Position numbers and translations under genes: made by a program. Positions 39,801-52,787 of a stretch of 64,000 nt of DNA are shown here, piece after piece; the stretch's first letter is position 1; each line of letters starts with the position of its first letter. The notes beneath the pieces were generated by a model that did no database searches, was not told the DNA's origin, and saw only the letters and a list, made by a program, of their open reading frames with translations. This DNA is from Lineus longissimus (lineage: Eukaryota > Nemertea > Pilidiophora > Heteronemertea > Lineidae): contig NC_088310.1 in NCBI RefSeq assembly GCF_910592395.1, positions 13,523,501 through 13,587,500 on the forward strand. The letters run 5' to 3'.

Positions 39801-42800
39801 ATGAAGCAAGTAGAATAAATACATGAATTTGAGTGAAACGATCCATCCGGTTCAAACAAAAACCAGAAAAGGTTCAGGCCGACAAAAACTCCATCAAGGT
39901 CTGAAATTTTCACTTTAAAATACGCAAAAGGGAAGTGCCGTTAAGACTTTAAGTTAGGACTTTTTTTCGTTTCAAAGTCATGATTTTCAGTTTTGGACAT
40001 TTTTGTATCGGCCATGTTACCCCGGTCAGAGAAATACAAAATGAACCATTCGAATATTCTTAATAAACGGCCCACATCCCTTCTTTGGAATGGTGCCCCT
40101 AATTACTCAACAGTTACTTTGACAAATATGTTGTAAATCTTTCTCATAGTGTGACTTTGATGGCCCTTTTCAAAACCAAGTGAATGCTTTACAATCCAAT
40201 AAAATGCTAAGAAAAACATTCCATGGGCTCTATAGGAATTTGCAATTCTGCAGTTTGCTGCACTAAACTTCGTTGACAAGAGAAAACATGTTCGGTTTAG
40301 AAATAGTCAAAAACTTTGAAGCCCAAAAAATATTCCAACTTAAAGTCTTCAGGACCCGTATTTAACGTTGGAAAGTTCAGAGCACGAAATGTTTTTGTGG
40401 TGGCTTGGACATTTTCTGGTTTATATTTGAAACTAATAGATGGTTGGCACGAAACTCCATGTCAGCTTTCTACTTGCCTTATATCTTCAGTCATATAAAA
40501 GTATAAAGCATAAGTACATGTATAAGCGACATAACGTTGGCATGGAAGCGTTAACAATTGCGTGTCAAGTAATGTTAAATGATCACTAAAATGTCAAAAT
40601 AAAAAGGTCAGTTTAGAAATATCATGAAAATATGATTATTCCAAAATATCATTTCCTTGCGCTATTTTGATAACTTGCCCTTTTCTTCAAAGACCCTTTT
40701 CTAACACTTATTCGTTCAAAACGTTTGTCCACTTAGGCGAATATGAGATCAAAAACATATTGAAATGATGTTGTTCGTTACATTTTAACTTTGCCAGTTG
40801 GCCGGCATCAAAAGATGACGAAAGAATATTTAAATATAGGTCTATTCATTAATAATGGCAACAATCTGACAAAGTAAAAATCACGTGAAAATCTCGATAT
40901 TTAATAATCTCTCCTTTAGGCCCGTACACCAAGTTAGAATTAATTGACTACATGTACTTGTTTGCACGGTCTTCGAATTTCTAAGAAATGTCATAACATT
41001 ACACCAACATAACCAAAGGTGGATAATTGCACCTAATTTATTTTGAATGTTTACTTAATAGTGATGCAACATGGTCAGTCTGTCCGGGCAAAAGCCCGAG
41101 GCTAGTTAAAGGACAGTTCTCGTTAAAACGCTTAAGAAATTGGTGTGCTATGAATGGCCCGGTAAAAACCTAAGGCGGGAATAAGCTTTCATTGATAAAT
41201 CTAAGGAGTTTCAAGAACCCCAAATCACTAGTAAGGTTCATAGGATACTGGTCTGTCATTGGTTTAGGTCTCCTTATCATTTACATACTCCAATATCCAG
41301 AAATATAACAATATTTACGATAACTTTTTATGTTTTTGACATTATTTGCGACCATTATCGATAACGCGCTCCATGCGGATTCGTAAGGTACTATTAAAGT
41401 ATAACACCATGCCTCGTCAAGTTACCTCGCTTGCGGAGCCACCTGGGTGACCCACGTGCTTAGACTCGTAGTAAACATTGACTATCCCTTATATGGAAAC
41501 CGAAGTAGTTGAATATTTTCACTGCAGGTGTCTCTGATAGTCACGTGGATTGACGAGCAATCTCCTTTAATCGAACAATGCTCAAGTATGTGAGTCAGAC
41601 AGTCATCTATCAGAGACGTTTTGAAAGAAGCAGCCTTAGGGAATTTTTTTCACTGTACTATAAGACCCGGTTTATAGCATAGCTTCATGCATGAACCAAC
41701 GGTGATTTTAGGGCAGCATAACAAAGTTGTCGGCTGCTTCCCAAGAACCGCCAATTCTTCTTTCTGATAGAAAAGTTCTCTCAGCCAGAGGCAGTCAATT
41801 CATGTTTGACAATAATGCATGAGTGGCTAACACAAAAGTAGTAGACTGTGTGCATGTCATGAGCAGGTCCAAGCTGAAGAGTTGGATCGAAACGACGAAA
41901 AGGTGACTTTGATAATGTGAATGATCTTGAATATTCGAAACGTTAATCTAGCTTCGCATTTAGGGCTGTGGGTTGAAAAACAATCACACATCGTTGCAAT
42001 TATTGATGGCTAACAACGTTTCTTGCCATTTTTCGATAGGAACAGTAGTTTTTGAGATATATTTGTTCTTGTTGAGTTTGAACGCTTTATGGCCGAGTAT
42101 GAAGTCGATTATCCCAACGATAATGTTCCTAAAACTAACCGTGTTGATATTCAATACACTTTCATTTAATTTAAGCTACTACCGGATTTGATGTCACATT
42201 TTTGAACGCGACCTTCACAATTACTCGTTTCTGCTAGAGCGAAGTACCGTTTTGGTTTTGTAAAATAAATTGTTGAAAAACTATTGCTCGTAGGCCGAGT
42301 TCAGACAACTGCAAAACCACTCAAAAAAGAACAATAATGTACATAGGTATATTCAGCTAGACTTTAAGATACTGCCTTTTCATTTTATTTGAAATGCATA
42401 AATCTAAGTCACTCCTTTCAACACGGCCACGGTTGGGTGCCCCCCCCCCTCCATGAAAAACTAAATAGATATTGAACACTGTGAGTTCTCGACATGGTAT
42501 AGTCTAATCAACCACAAATTCATTCTGACTAATTTGACAGAGCCCGCCAATCATGACATCATTTTATTGATGTTAATATGTTATAGTTGAATAAGGTCTA
42601 GAAATGTTGTTTAGACTTATCAGAATGGTATCAATAACAGCGACATTGGTTTTTACATCGCAACTGACATCATAATATTATGTCAACAGTCACTTTTGTT
42701 ATAATGGTATTACCATATGATTCCTACCAAGTCTGGTGTGTAAATATGATAGAACCCATTGTTCATGTCTTGGAAGTCCTTTAGATACAATTTCCATGAA

Positions 42801-42944
42801 CATGACAAGATACTAGTATTTACCTACATTTACAGCATGTTGAACGTCAATGTTTTGTAAACTAATTAGGGATCCTGACGAATGCCTCGCCTTGCAGCAG
42901 GAAAGTAATGTGCTAACAAATTATTCTGGGGTGTACTAATATTG
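36861..42944. other. No gene recognised
   Basis: About 6 kb of unique-looking AT-rich sequence. Isolated words of interest are a TATATAAA box at 38391-38398, a perfect CArG box CCTTATATGG at 41487-41496, and GTCTCTGATAG/CTATCAGAGAC inverted words at about 41530 and 41607. None is linked to an open frame that looks coding. Confidence 0.4.
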
Positions 42945-44310
42945 GTCTTACTCTATGCAGTGACTGTCTCCTGTCAGTCATGTCAGCACCTCAACTCAAA
43001 GGACAACAAAGCTAGAGGTATATATGACCGTGTCGCAGAAACTATCAGCAATAATCTCCAGCATTCATTCAACCTGTCTTACGCTTTAACTGTACTATGC
43101 CAGTGTCCGTGTCACAACTCAGCAAGGATGGCAAGACACAGCGTAACTGCTGATCCATGGCCATCCCAACATATATACTCTGTCCTTTTGATAGTCTCCC
43201 CGGTTCGTGACTGTATAGCAGGACAGATTTCCGCATGCGTCATGTTGTGACTGTCACATGTAAGTATTTACTCAACAGGCCACGGATGGATGTGACTGTT
43301 TCCCTAGGACAATCAAAAATTGTTTTAACTATGCGGTTCCTACGTTAAAGCTGTGACTCTAATGACAATCTTGTTTCAGTGTCCCAACACCATAAATCAA
43401 ATATGAAAAACAAGATGTGATAGTCCCATATTCTACGTTGTGCTTTGGCACTCTGGTCTCGGTCTCGGTCTCGGTCTCCACAGAATGGGAATGACAGTGT
43501 TTGTCTTCACATAAACAATCAACAACTATAATTACTAATTAGACCTGTGATATGCTGAGAAGTCTCCTATTATTCTCACATCTCAGCCAACGTGGATATT
43601 CTCACGCATTTTGACCTGTGCTATAATGCGACAGCCTATTATAAGTGTCACATCTCAACAAGCATGGAAAGGCGACAGGATCTGACTGTCTGTCCACGGA
43701 CATGACAGAATCAGTCAACTATATTCCACTACATTTAGGCGTGTTAGGCGTGCGATATGCTGCGACATCTTGCATTAGTGTCATATCTTAACATACACGG
43801 TTAGACGGTGATGTGACTATATTTCCAGGAAAAATCAGCGATTAGTCCTGCACCGTATGGCCTGCGTTATTATCTGATAGTCACCTACTGTTTCACCTCA
43901 ACTGACTTGGAAAGACGGTACGTGTCTCTCTAGGAACAATCTGCAATTTATTCCAACTCATTAGATCATCGTTATGCTGCGATAGTCTCTTATTATTGTA
44001 ACATCTCAACATACATAGAAAGACGGGATGTGTCTTTCTCTACTAGTAAGAACAATCATATCTGACTTTTAGGCCCGCGTTATGTTGCGGCAGTCTCCCA
44101 TTGGTCATGTAAGTGTCACACCTAAACAGACAAGGAAGAACAGGATAGTGAATGTCTCTCCAGGAATTGCAATTCACTTTATTCCCAAAAAGATGTGGCT
44201 CTGTCTCTAGAAAAAATCAAACATAATCCTTACCACCTGGTCAAAAGTTGCGCCTGTCTCACACATGTCCATCAACTCAACAGGTAAAGACAAAGTGGAC
44301 GCGCCCGTCA
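42945..44310. repeat. Degenerate satellite, about 110-bp unit
   Basis: Units with TATGCTGCGACAGTCTCC-ATTA, GTCACATCTCAACA, ATGGAAAGACGGGATGTGACT and CTCTCTAGGAACAATC recur, with starts near 43548, 43617, 43748, 43863, 43968 and 44075. More diverged units extend left to about 42945. The 102-codon frame at 42942-43250 is built from the repeat. Confidence 0.7.
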
Positions 44311-46439
44311 TGCTGTAAACAGTCAGAAATATTTTAAGGTCGATTTATGAAGTGACTAATAGTGACACACACAGTCTCGAATTTTTGTAAATAGTTACTA
44401 TTGTTCCCCGGGAGGTTATTTTGAATCTATTCATGTCACCCAGTTCGGTATCATTGTTCTTTGCAGTGGGTTGACTTTGGTGAGAATTAGTTTGGTTTAA
44501 GACAAGTGTCTTGTGGAAAAAACACACCACCAAATTCTTCAGACGACGGACAAATTCAGGAGATCGCTAAAGACTCATCACAGAGCAGAGCTACTGCTTA
44601 TACACGACAAATTCATGAACACAGATTGAGTATTGCGCTTTGTGACGGCGATTGTTGCCTCATTACAATGAACGGTAAACATCAAGTAAGATGGAAAGTT
44701 ATACAGTGCGTATCAAAAAAGGTAATCCGAGATCAGAGAGTTGATATGCCAAGGTTACTGATTTTGACAACCTTCATTTGGTTTACCATTTGACAGGAGC
44801 CCATCACATTTCTATCATCACTTCTGTTGCACATTGACCAATTACAGTATTATTGAAAAATGATCCGATCAATTGCACTTTTTCCAAGTCGTGCACCCCC
44901 CCCCCCGCCCCCCAGCATAAAGAATGACTGTAGCCATTAGACTGTTCTTCCTACTTGTAGAGCAGTGTATGCGGGTGACTCTTAACTTCAGTTTTGTCAG
45001 TGCTCTACGGCTCCTACATTTCACGCTGGTCCACCTTCCGAAGACACGCCTATGCAAACACGCCAACCTTTCCAAACTTTCTCACCATAATTTGACCCTA
45101 CTACATCTCAATGTCCTATGTGGTGGAGAAAACACCAGCTTTTATGTTTGCCTTTGGAATATCCATGTAAAAAAGCAATTAATTGGCTCTTGCGTCATAT
45201 GTTCGCGATCCTCGCTGTTTGGAAACGCTGAAACACAGATTGGCACATTTTCTGTTTTCCCCTCATGGTTTTTCTTCTAGTTGTCTTTTGTATGGAAACA
45301 TTTAAATATGGGGGACAAACACAGGAATGATGTTTCGCTGGCTTAAGCATCCACTTTCGGGAACTTAGATCCTCGAAAGTTCATATTTTGCTAAAAGAAA
45401 AAGTGGAAAGTAAGGTATATGTAACCCTTGCAAGTTTATTGTTGGTCAAATAAAAAAGAAAACCTGTTTTGATTGAGGGACAAATGTATTTTTAGCTCAA
45501 AAGAAACATTTCTTTAGACACACATTAAAGGATTACCTGACATCAGGAAGTTGTGGTCATTCAGTGTTGTTCGTATAAGTCTTATTATGTTGAATGATCC
45601 AAAAAAGAAATTAGTAGTTTGGTGTGATAATCCGATGTGGTATATTGCGAGATAATCACCGACGAATAAGGGTCTTTGACAGTAATGGCTAAATGATGAT
45701 GTGATTGACAGCTATTTTGCCGTTTTGTTGCCTAATGCACCACCCAAGCAGCAAATATCATGAACCATTTATTGAAACTGCGGTTTTATTTACATATGTA
45801 TAACAAGGTGATGGCATCCGGTGGTTTTAAGATTTTGTCTGTTCAGATGCTGCAGTAATGACAGACTGACGTTTTTACTGTTAATTTCTGAAGCACAGCG
45901 CTACTAATACAAAACGCTATGTCGACGCGCCAGTCTATCTCCGCATTGCGAACGTGAAGCGCGGAAAAAAAAGTGTACAATACACTGACGCGAGGAATCG
46001 GTCTGATACGAACTTGGCTAAACTCGATTCACACTGATAGCGACCGTCAACGGTGTCATATGGACGCACTCATACCATGCATTGCGGATCGGGTAAAATC
46101 CTAAAATAACAAAAAAATTTATAACACACTTAATGAGGTTAATGTTTATTTCTTAATGCTTATTTGGAATCATCAAAGGCCAACGCGTTAAATAAACGCA
46201 TCGATTGTCATCAACATAATTATGATAGGGGAAGAGCCTGCCCGGGAAGGGACACTCAATAAATGAATTGCCTCTGGTCCGCATAGTTTTTACAAAAGAC
46301 AGGCAACGGCATTCTTATCCGCCTCCTATGTTTCATTGTGGAACTGACAACTATCATAAATATTGAGCACGCTGATCATAATGGTCGGACTTATCGCGCC
46401 CCCTGCAAACCAACATGCAAATAACAGTTTAATAGATTA
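44311..46439. other. No gene recognised
   Basis: Open frames at 44506-44793 and 44924-45280 (plus) have no domain, splice support or biased composition. A C-run lies at about 44897. Confidence 0.35.
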
Positions 46440-46640
46440 TACTGTCGAAAGGTATCGAAAAACTGACGAAAGGTCTCGGAATTCAAGAACTCGAGACTTA
46501 CGAGAGGCATCGTCACTGAGCGTGTAATCCGATTAGGCATCCCTGCACTTTACGAGTGATTTACGAGAGATTTCGTGACCGATGCAGATTTCGAGAGTTT
46601 TCCGAGAGAAAAACGAGAGTTGGTGTTCGTAGTGTACTGC
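46440..46640 (-). repeat. CTCGAAA-rich repeat, copy 2 (inverted relative to copy 1)
   Basis: The minus strand reads CCAACTCTCGTTTTTCTCTC and then CTGCATCGGTCACGAAAT, matching 36498 onward. The copies are about 10 kb apart and face each other. Confidence 0.6.
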
Positions 46641-48497
46641 AGTGCCCCAAAATTTCCATTGCTGTGGTAACCGACCATCCATGGCACTAAATGGCTCACC
46701 AGTTGGTGCAGTTGGTGGAGGTGATGATATAATGACAACTCTGGTTCTCCAACAAGCAATCAGCGACGGAGGCAATGCTTCAACTACAGAATGAGGCAAG
46801 ACCACCACTGATTTTTTAAGCCTTTTAGCAGTTCAATTGTCAATGTTTGACCGTGACGCATCAAACACTGCGTGGGGTTGTGAATCTGAAATTTTGATAT
46901 GATATTCTGGACAGTCAGCCAAGAAAATGGTAAAAAGTAAACTGGTAGTTGATCCCGGAAATGTTTTGATAATCGTCAATTTGGACAAACGTTGATATTT
47001 CCACTCTTTTCAGCCAACTGGCAGAAAAAACTAAAACCACATCCCCTATTGCCAAATTATCAAAATTCTAAATTCATTTTTTCATCAAACAATTTCTTTA
47101 TATCTGTAGACTTGCCACAGCAAATATTTTTTCGAAACCTCTCCAAATATGTACTTTAGAGTTAAAAACATACTCGTGTCTAATTGATAGGTCTCACCCT
47201 CCAACCTATGAATATATCCATTGGTGGTATTGTTTCGAATGTCATCCTGTGATAGTGAGGTTTCATTTATAGATTATCTGTCAGATGACTCATGCAATCC
47301 AACCTCAAAACCAACGGAACTAATGTTGGAGATTATGAAGGCAAACTGTATGTTATGGATTCCTTGTTATCAGGTTGACATGGAATTGACTGTTTACAGG
47401 ATCTTAGGCTACTCGTATGTCATTGGTTTATGAATAGCACTAAGTGAGACCTTGTTTTCATTATGTAGGCCAAGATTATGTTACTTCAGACAGAATATTG
47501 TTTAAAAAAAGATTAAACTATGGAGTTTGCAATAAATTTTGTGGTGGTCGGAAATTACACTTGTTTGGCTTTGTGATGGTCGCATGCTTCAATGTGCTGG
47601 TTGTGACCAACCAGTGCCGACCAGCGGTGGTGGATCCCTGCAAACCAGGAATCCAACCAGAGGTCATGTGTATCAAGTTACAAGTTCATAACATTAGCTG
47701 TAAAGAAAGATGCCATTGTTACACTGTAACAGCCAAATTATGCCATTTAACCTTTGTAACCTTGAGAAGTATGTTGAATAAAAATGTAACGGCCAGGGGG
47801 CATTGTACTCACCGTATAGATATTTGATAGTTAGCAATTCATCCTGTTTAACCCATATAGAGGCAAGCACTTAATATTTCAAAACCCTGAACGGGGCAAG
47901 GTATTTCAGGTAATGGCAACAAATTCAGAAAAAAAAAACAACAACACAATGAACCAAGATAGACCCAATAAAGTATACATTTTCGAAAGCTCATAATGTT
48001 ATCTAAATATTCCCGATTTGATATTGAGAAAAAAAACAGAGTTTAACCACGAATGAAATGGCCAGGGCCATTGTGCTCACCTCTTGTGAAGGGAAGATGG
48101 ATGAAGCATTAGCATGGTTTTAAATGTAAGAAAGAATGAACAAGTAACAAAAAACAGAAATTTGCAGGTTAGTGCAATCGTTAAAACAGCAGCAGAACAA
48201 AAGCTTGAAGCAGCAAAACATGCAAGGCATGCCTACCAAAAGAACAAATAAGCAATTCCATGCAACAAGTCATCAGCATTAACACACCTTTTTAAAAAAA
48301 GTCCTTTGGTTTACAGATGACCCATTATGGAAATGCTTAGGAATAGGATAATTATGTTGTTTGCTTGTGTCTAGTACAAGAAACAACCATCATCTGAAAT
48401 TCCTAGGGCTCTGTAGAGGTTAATTAATCCTGCATTTGCCTAGGCTTAGACTATGACATCCCACTTAGGAGCATTTCAAGGCACCCTTAGGGGAGAG
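46641..48497. repeat. Dispersed repeat fragments
   Basis: CGGCCAGGGGGCATTGTACTCACCGTATAG (47788) and ATGGCCAGGGCCATTGTGCTCACCT (48056) are heads of the family also seen at 34396, 36219 and 61228. A diverged monomer with CCTTTGTAACCTTGAGAAGTATGTTGAAT lies at about 47752. No gene is recognised. Confidence 0.5.
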
Positions 48498-48682
48498 TGT
48501 TTACGAGGTATAAAAGTGTCTTTGGCAGTGCACGGCCAAGGTGGAATGTGACAAATGTTGGTGGTGTTGGTGGACAAATAAAGACGAAAGAGTTTAGTTT
48601 GAATTCGAGTTTTGTTAAGTAAAATCGCCAATAAAACGGTAACAACGAAAGAAGAATGGAAATAAGATCATCCTTCAAAACA
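48498..48682 (+). repeat. 5' LTR of the BEL/Pao element
   Basis: Starts TGTTTACGAGGTATAAAAG, in which TATAAAAG is a promoter-like TATA box, and ends CTTCAAAACA. AATAAA occurs within. Confidence 0.92.
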
Positions 48683-48685
48683 TAT

Positions 48686-48698
48686 TGGTAGCAGAGCG
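48686..48698 (+). other. Primer binding site of the BEL/Pao element
   Basis: TGGTAGCAGAGCG starts three bases after the LTR; TGG pairs with a tRNA CCA end. I did not assign the tRNA. Confidence 0.6.
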
Positions 48699-48792
48699 TA
48701 GTTATATGAAGATTTAACGGAAAAGAGACATTATGAAATAGACTTTTGAAGTGTTTTAAAAATGATATCGAATCGATCTGACGAAAAGTAAA

Positions 48793-49614
48793 ATGGCCGC
48801 CAGTCGACCCGCGGCCGAAGCACGTGGCTATGTGCAGGGGGAACATGTCATGTTGTTTTTGGGAGAAAACGAGGAACCAGTGGTTGCCCACAAGGATTCC
48901 ATTACCAGAATGGAGCGTGACATTTTAAGGACGCATCTGCGTCGCAGAATGGCTGCGTTGAAGCTCCAGATAGAAACGGAGACTGAAAAACGTGATAGAC
49001 ACATTCGTGCTCGTGATCGTGAACCTAGTCCCAGTCTTACTCGTGAACCTCGTCCTAACATCATTCGTGAACATAGTCCGGAGATCCAGCAGACTTATGA
49101 TAGCCCTCGTAGGCCTACCCCTATGCCAAGTCCAAGATCAAGACCTGTGCCTGCACCAAGGCGATCATTGGCAAGACGCAACAATGTCAATGATCAGCTG
49201 TCTCCTGTGTTGGAAACGCCAAGAATGCAGCTTCAATATGAGGACTGTTTGCCGCCTGTTAATCGTGCTGTGCCTGATAGTGATAATCGAGACCAGCTTG
49301 GAGGTGTTGGACTAAATGTGAATTCGTCGCAGTTTATCCCAGGGGCCACAAGCCATGAGAGGGAGGCAGCCAAGGAGTATGCAGTCACAGCAGGTTTCAC
49401 TGAGGACCTGTGTAGTTCGATGGAGTGTTTAGTTAGTACGCTAAAAACCGCTTGTGACATCGCCATTCGTCCGATGAATGGAATAACTCATGACTCTCAG
49501 TCTGATCGTGACAAGAAATCAACGAGTGTTAGTAGTGAGAACTCAGAAGTGCAGCCGCTGATAAAGCTTATAGACGCTGTTCAGTTACCCAAAGTGGAAC
49601 TGGTGACATTTAGC
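48793..49614 (+). CDS. N-terminal part of BEL/Pao gag
   Basis: ATGGCCGCC at 48793 begins an Arg-rich, acidic and Pro-rich frame with a charged helix near residues 40-75. The last family-like words are LPKVELVTF (nt about 49588-49614), which in BEL gag proteins directly precede a D/G-P-L-x-Y-W block. Here that block is found at about 52788, so gag is split. The frame itself stays open to 49854 through unrelated sequence. Confidence 0.7.
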
Positions 49615-50755
49615 CATGACAGCCAGACCCCGTTAGCGAAATATGAGCAAAATAGGAGGAATGCCTCTCAGCTGGATGTTTATAATAGATCAGATAAGCT
49701 GATTGATTGCACTCCAAGGCCTTCCTCCTTGACATCTGCTATTGCACTACAGACACCACCTGCTGTGTTAGGTTTAGCTGAGGCAGAGATGATGAAACAA
49801 GTATTCATCATCATATTCATGAAGGAGTCTGTCATGAAAGAACTGAAAACCTGATAGTGATAGTGACTTCAAGATGACCGAGGATGACCATCATAAGGCC
49901 AGAGTTCTCACTCCCGTCTACCCCTGCCCCTGGCCTTCTACCCACTTTCTGTGTGTTAACAGAACAGATGAAACAGCATGCTTCATGCTAAGGCCTTAGG
50001 AATGAAAGTATTAGATTACCGTCCACCGCCCGCATGCCCCCAAAGCCGCCGCCGAAAATATTCATTATTTAAAAAAATTTCATTATTTCCCCCAAAAATG
50101 AGAACACAAACTTGATTTTTGGTTTAAAAGTGTTTCTAGCACATCTATTCAAAAAGAGACACGATCGTGGTTGTCAAACAAGCGCGAACCCGAACGATTC
50201 CGAAGATCTACGAAGCCTGTTTTGGCGCGAAGCGATCCTCCAATCACCGTCCTCGTAACAGCTCGTTTGTCTGCGTTAACCATCATGGCCGCCTGGTAAA
50301 ATCTGTGAAATCTTTCTCATTCACACGCAAAAGGTGAGTTTTTTAACTGAAAACATCCATGTAACCAACAACTCTCGATGGCAATCAAGCTATCAGACTG
50401 TCATAGTTTCGCTCAGATGTTTGTTGTGATCAGATGGCCCATATTGCTACTGATATTTTGAGATACTTTCACGGCCTCTGCCGCATTGATTCAGATGTGT
50501 AAAATGTGCTGCTGATGCACATGCGCAGTTGAAGGCGCGAACTGAAAGGACCACGTGCATGTCAGATTCTTCTGCATACCATGCATGCATTGCGTTCGTA
50601 CATGCACTACTCATCTATGTTTGTATACGTACCTACCATGCCTACTCATGCTGTACTGTAGGAGAGCTACCGTAGGCCTACAGTCCCCACACGTCACATG
50701 CATGAATTCTAGCCAGGAGGCTTGTTAATACCTTCTTCTTTCACTTTCAGCAGCC

Positions 50756-51273
50756 ATGGCAACAACTTCTCAGGTGGCAGTCCGAATCTTGGTGGGGAAT
50801 GAAGTGAAAGAAGTGTGGCGGTTTCTTGCCATTGACAAGTATGCGTCGTACAGCTATGGTGAACTTGTTCAAGATATTATGGATCAAAAACATTCACAGT
50901 TCAAACTGTCTTCATTGAAGAACTGCAGAAAATACACTCTGAAGGAAGGTGTTGCAGGCACGACTCTTGCATTGACGGAGAATGTAAAAGGGGATTCCAG
51001 CACAGATCTTGTTGGTGTGGTACAAATACAAATGCCATCTTGACATGTATTTTATATCATTTTTCAGGCGACATCAATCTGCCCAAGGGCCTAGATGTGT
51101 ACATAAAAGATCTCGACTGTGGAGATCATATTGAAAAATTGTACTACTCATGTGGTTATGAACCAATCTGTATCTTTTGTGGTGAAAACCTGGAGGGAGT
51201 GGATGATGATGATGATGTGTACCCTCAATGTGATGATTGCCAGAAGGACCCTATTAGGAAGAGAGGACTCTAA
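50756..51273 (+). CDS. Small spliced gene with zinc-ribbon-like C-terminus, inside the BEL insertion
   Basis: Exon 1 is a 5' UTR ending CAAAAG/GTGAGT (50333), downstream of a CCAAT box (50240-50244), with a four-codon upstream ORF. After TTCACTTTCAG, exon 2 starts at 50751; ATG 50756 has a CCATGG context. A donor TTG/GTGTGG (exon end 51014) and acceptor TTTTTCAG (51067) join in phase 1, giving about 154 residues ending at TAA 51273; unspliced, the first frame stops at 51043. The C-terminus has CIFC and CDDC pairs about 25 residues apart around an Asp run, a zinc-ribbon layout. AATAAA lies at 51435-51440. No family recognised. Confidence 0.5.
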
Positions 51274-51440
51274 ATCAAGTGGTCAATGTGGGACAATATC
51301 AACAATTTGCCTTCACTTGTCTTTTTTGTTAGCACTGTTGTACTCTCGTATAAACCATCCGTGCTGCAGCATGGCAAATATTACCCTGACATGTCTGAAA
51401 ATATATTATCTTTCATATGTGCTTTAATACTTTCAATAAA

Positions 51441-52690
51441 ATACATTATCTTTACAAACTACTCGGACATTTTGCTTGGTTATTACATTTTCAAAAAAAT
51501 AATGAATAATGAATAATGAAAAAAAGCCTCATCAATTTTCTGGATCATCAGGACGGTATTCGAATACTTTCATTCCTATGGCCTAAACTGGACATCACAT
51601 GATAGGCAGTCTATCCACACCTGATGCATTGCAATTTTTTTAGCTTAAGTTGAAATTGGACGGATAGCTCTGACCTGGCTACAAGGAGTCTGTGTCAGTA
51701 AGTAAGGCCACACAATAGCATACATTATATAGGCCGTAGGGATGTGTACTATTTTCAAGTTAGGTCGAGATAGAGGCAAGGCTGTAATATTGGCTCTTTT
51801 ATAGACTAGACCACTCTATCACAGGATAAATGTACTGGGATATTTGAATATTGTATGGCAAACGCTTCGTCACAGTGTGCTTGAAACTGAAATTGAACAG
51901 GAATATAGCATGGAATCTGTCATGGGTTTGTGGAGCCGGATATAATGCTGACGTAAAGGCATGAACTGTTATAGACACCCTTGGGATTTCCCTAAAATTT
52001 CTGACGGGAACTGACGTTCCAAAAGTTGAATGTCCAGGGAACAAATGATTATTTTACATGTATATATCTTTATCTCTAACCCCCCTGAAAGCCATAAACT
52101 TCCAGGGGTACTGTTTCCGTAGCCTCCGCCCATACGCAAGTGTCCGGAACCTGAGCAATGTCAAAACATTAAAGCTAAGTGTAGACGCCCCCTCACATAC
52201 ACATATAGAAGAAGAAAATGCTGTGACTAAGTTAATTTTTGTTTTTAAAGTAGCCCGCAAAAACCAAAAATTTAAATCTCGTTTATTATCGCTGCTACTA
52301 GATATTCCCTTTAACAACACTACATTTTACGCAGCAGCATGGCTTGACATTAAGAGGAATGGTCCTGAGGGGTTAAAAGTCGTTTCAAAAGTTCAGCCAA
52401 CATAACCACAAAGCAAACACATAAAAGTTACACCGTTGACCATTACTAAACTCAACATCTTGTCAGCTTATATATAGGTAACACGTGCTGCTTGCAGTCA
52501 GCCAGATATGCCAGAGGCGATTAGACTATCTGTGATTACACCTGATTACCCCAATACCAACATCATCGGGCAACTCAGAGAGAAAAGTGAACCTCAAGGC
52601 ATCAATGCATTTGCCTTTGCAACCTGAGGCTCGCTTTTTGACCTCTCCTAACGGCTGTAATGACATGTTTAAACCAGTCTCATTAAAAAA
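51441..52690. other. Non-coding right part of the insertion
   Basis: One 115-codon frame (52058-52405) has no domain or splice support. The rest is AT-rich without recognisable genes. Confidence 0.35.
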
Positions 52691-52787
52691 ACTATGAAAA
52701 AAAAAGAAATGTTTTTTTCACATAGGCCTACTATAAACAAACAGTCCGAAAAAGCAGTTATGCATCCTGCACCAATGCAGACACACA

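Larger units (their letters stand above)
49615..52787. other. About 3.17-kb insertion within BEL gag
   Basis: Family logic places LPKVELVTF next to LRYWTFIRSFDSAVGN; here they are separated by 3.17 kb. The insert starts about 80 codons of open frame (to 49854), then non-coding DNA, a small spliced gene (50.2-51.4 kb) and more non-coding DNA. I found no clear terminal inverted repeats or target duplication at the inferred borders, so the mechanism is unknown. The borders are good to within a few tens of bases. Confidence 0.6.

Noticed and set aside
41487-41496. Perfect CArG box as an SRF-regulated promoter
   Set aside because: A 10-bp word in AT-rich DNA with no attached gene; chance cannot be excluded.
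42942-43250. 102-codon gene
   Set aside because: Composed of satellite monomers; no start context, splice sites or domain.
44924-45280. 118-codon plus-strand frame as a secreted protein
   Set aside because: It has a hydrophobic start but no conserved features, no splice support and an opposing frame of similar quality.
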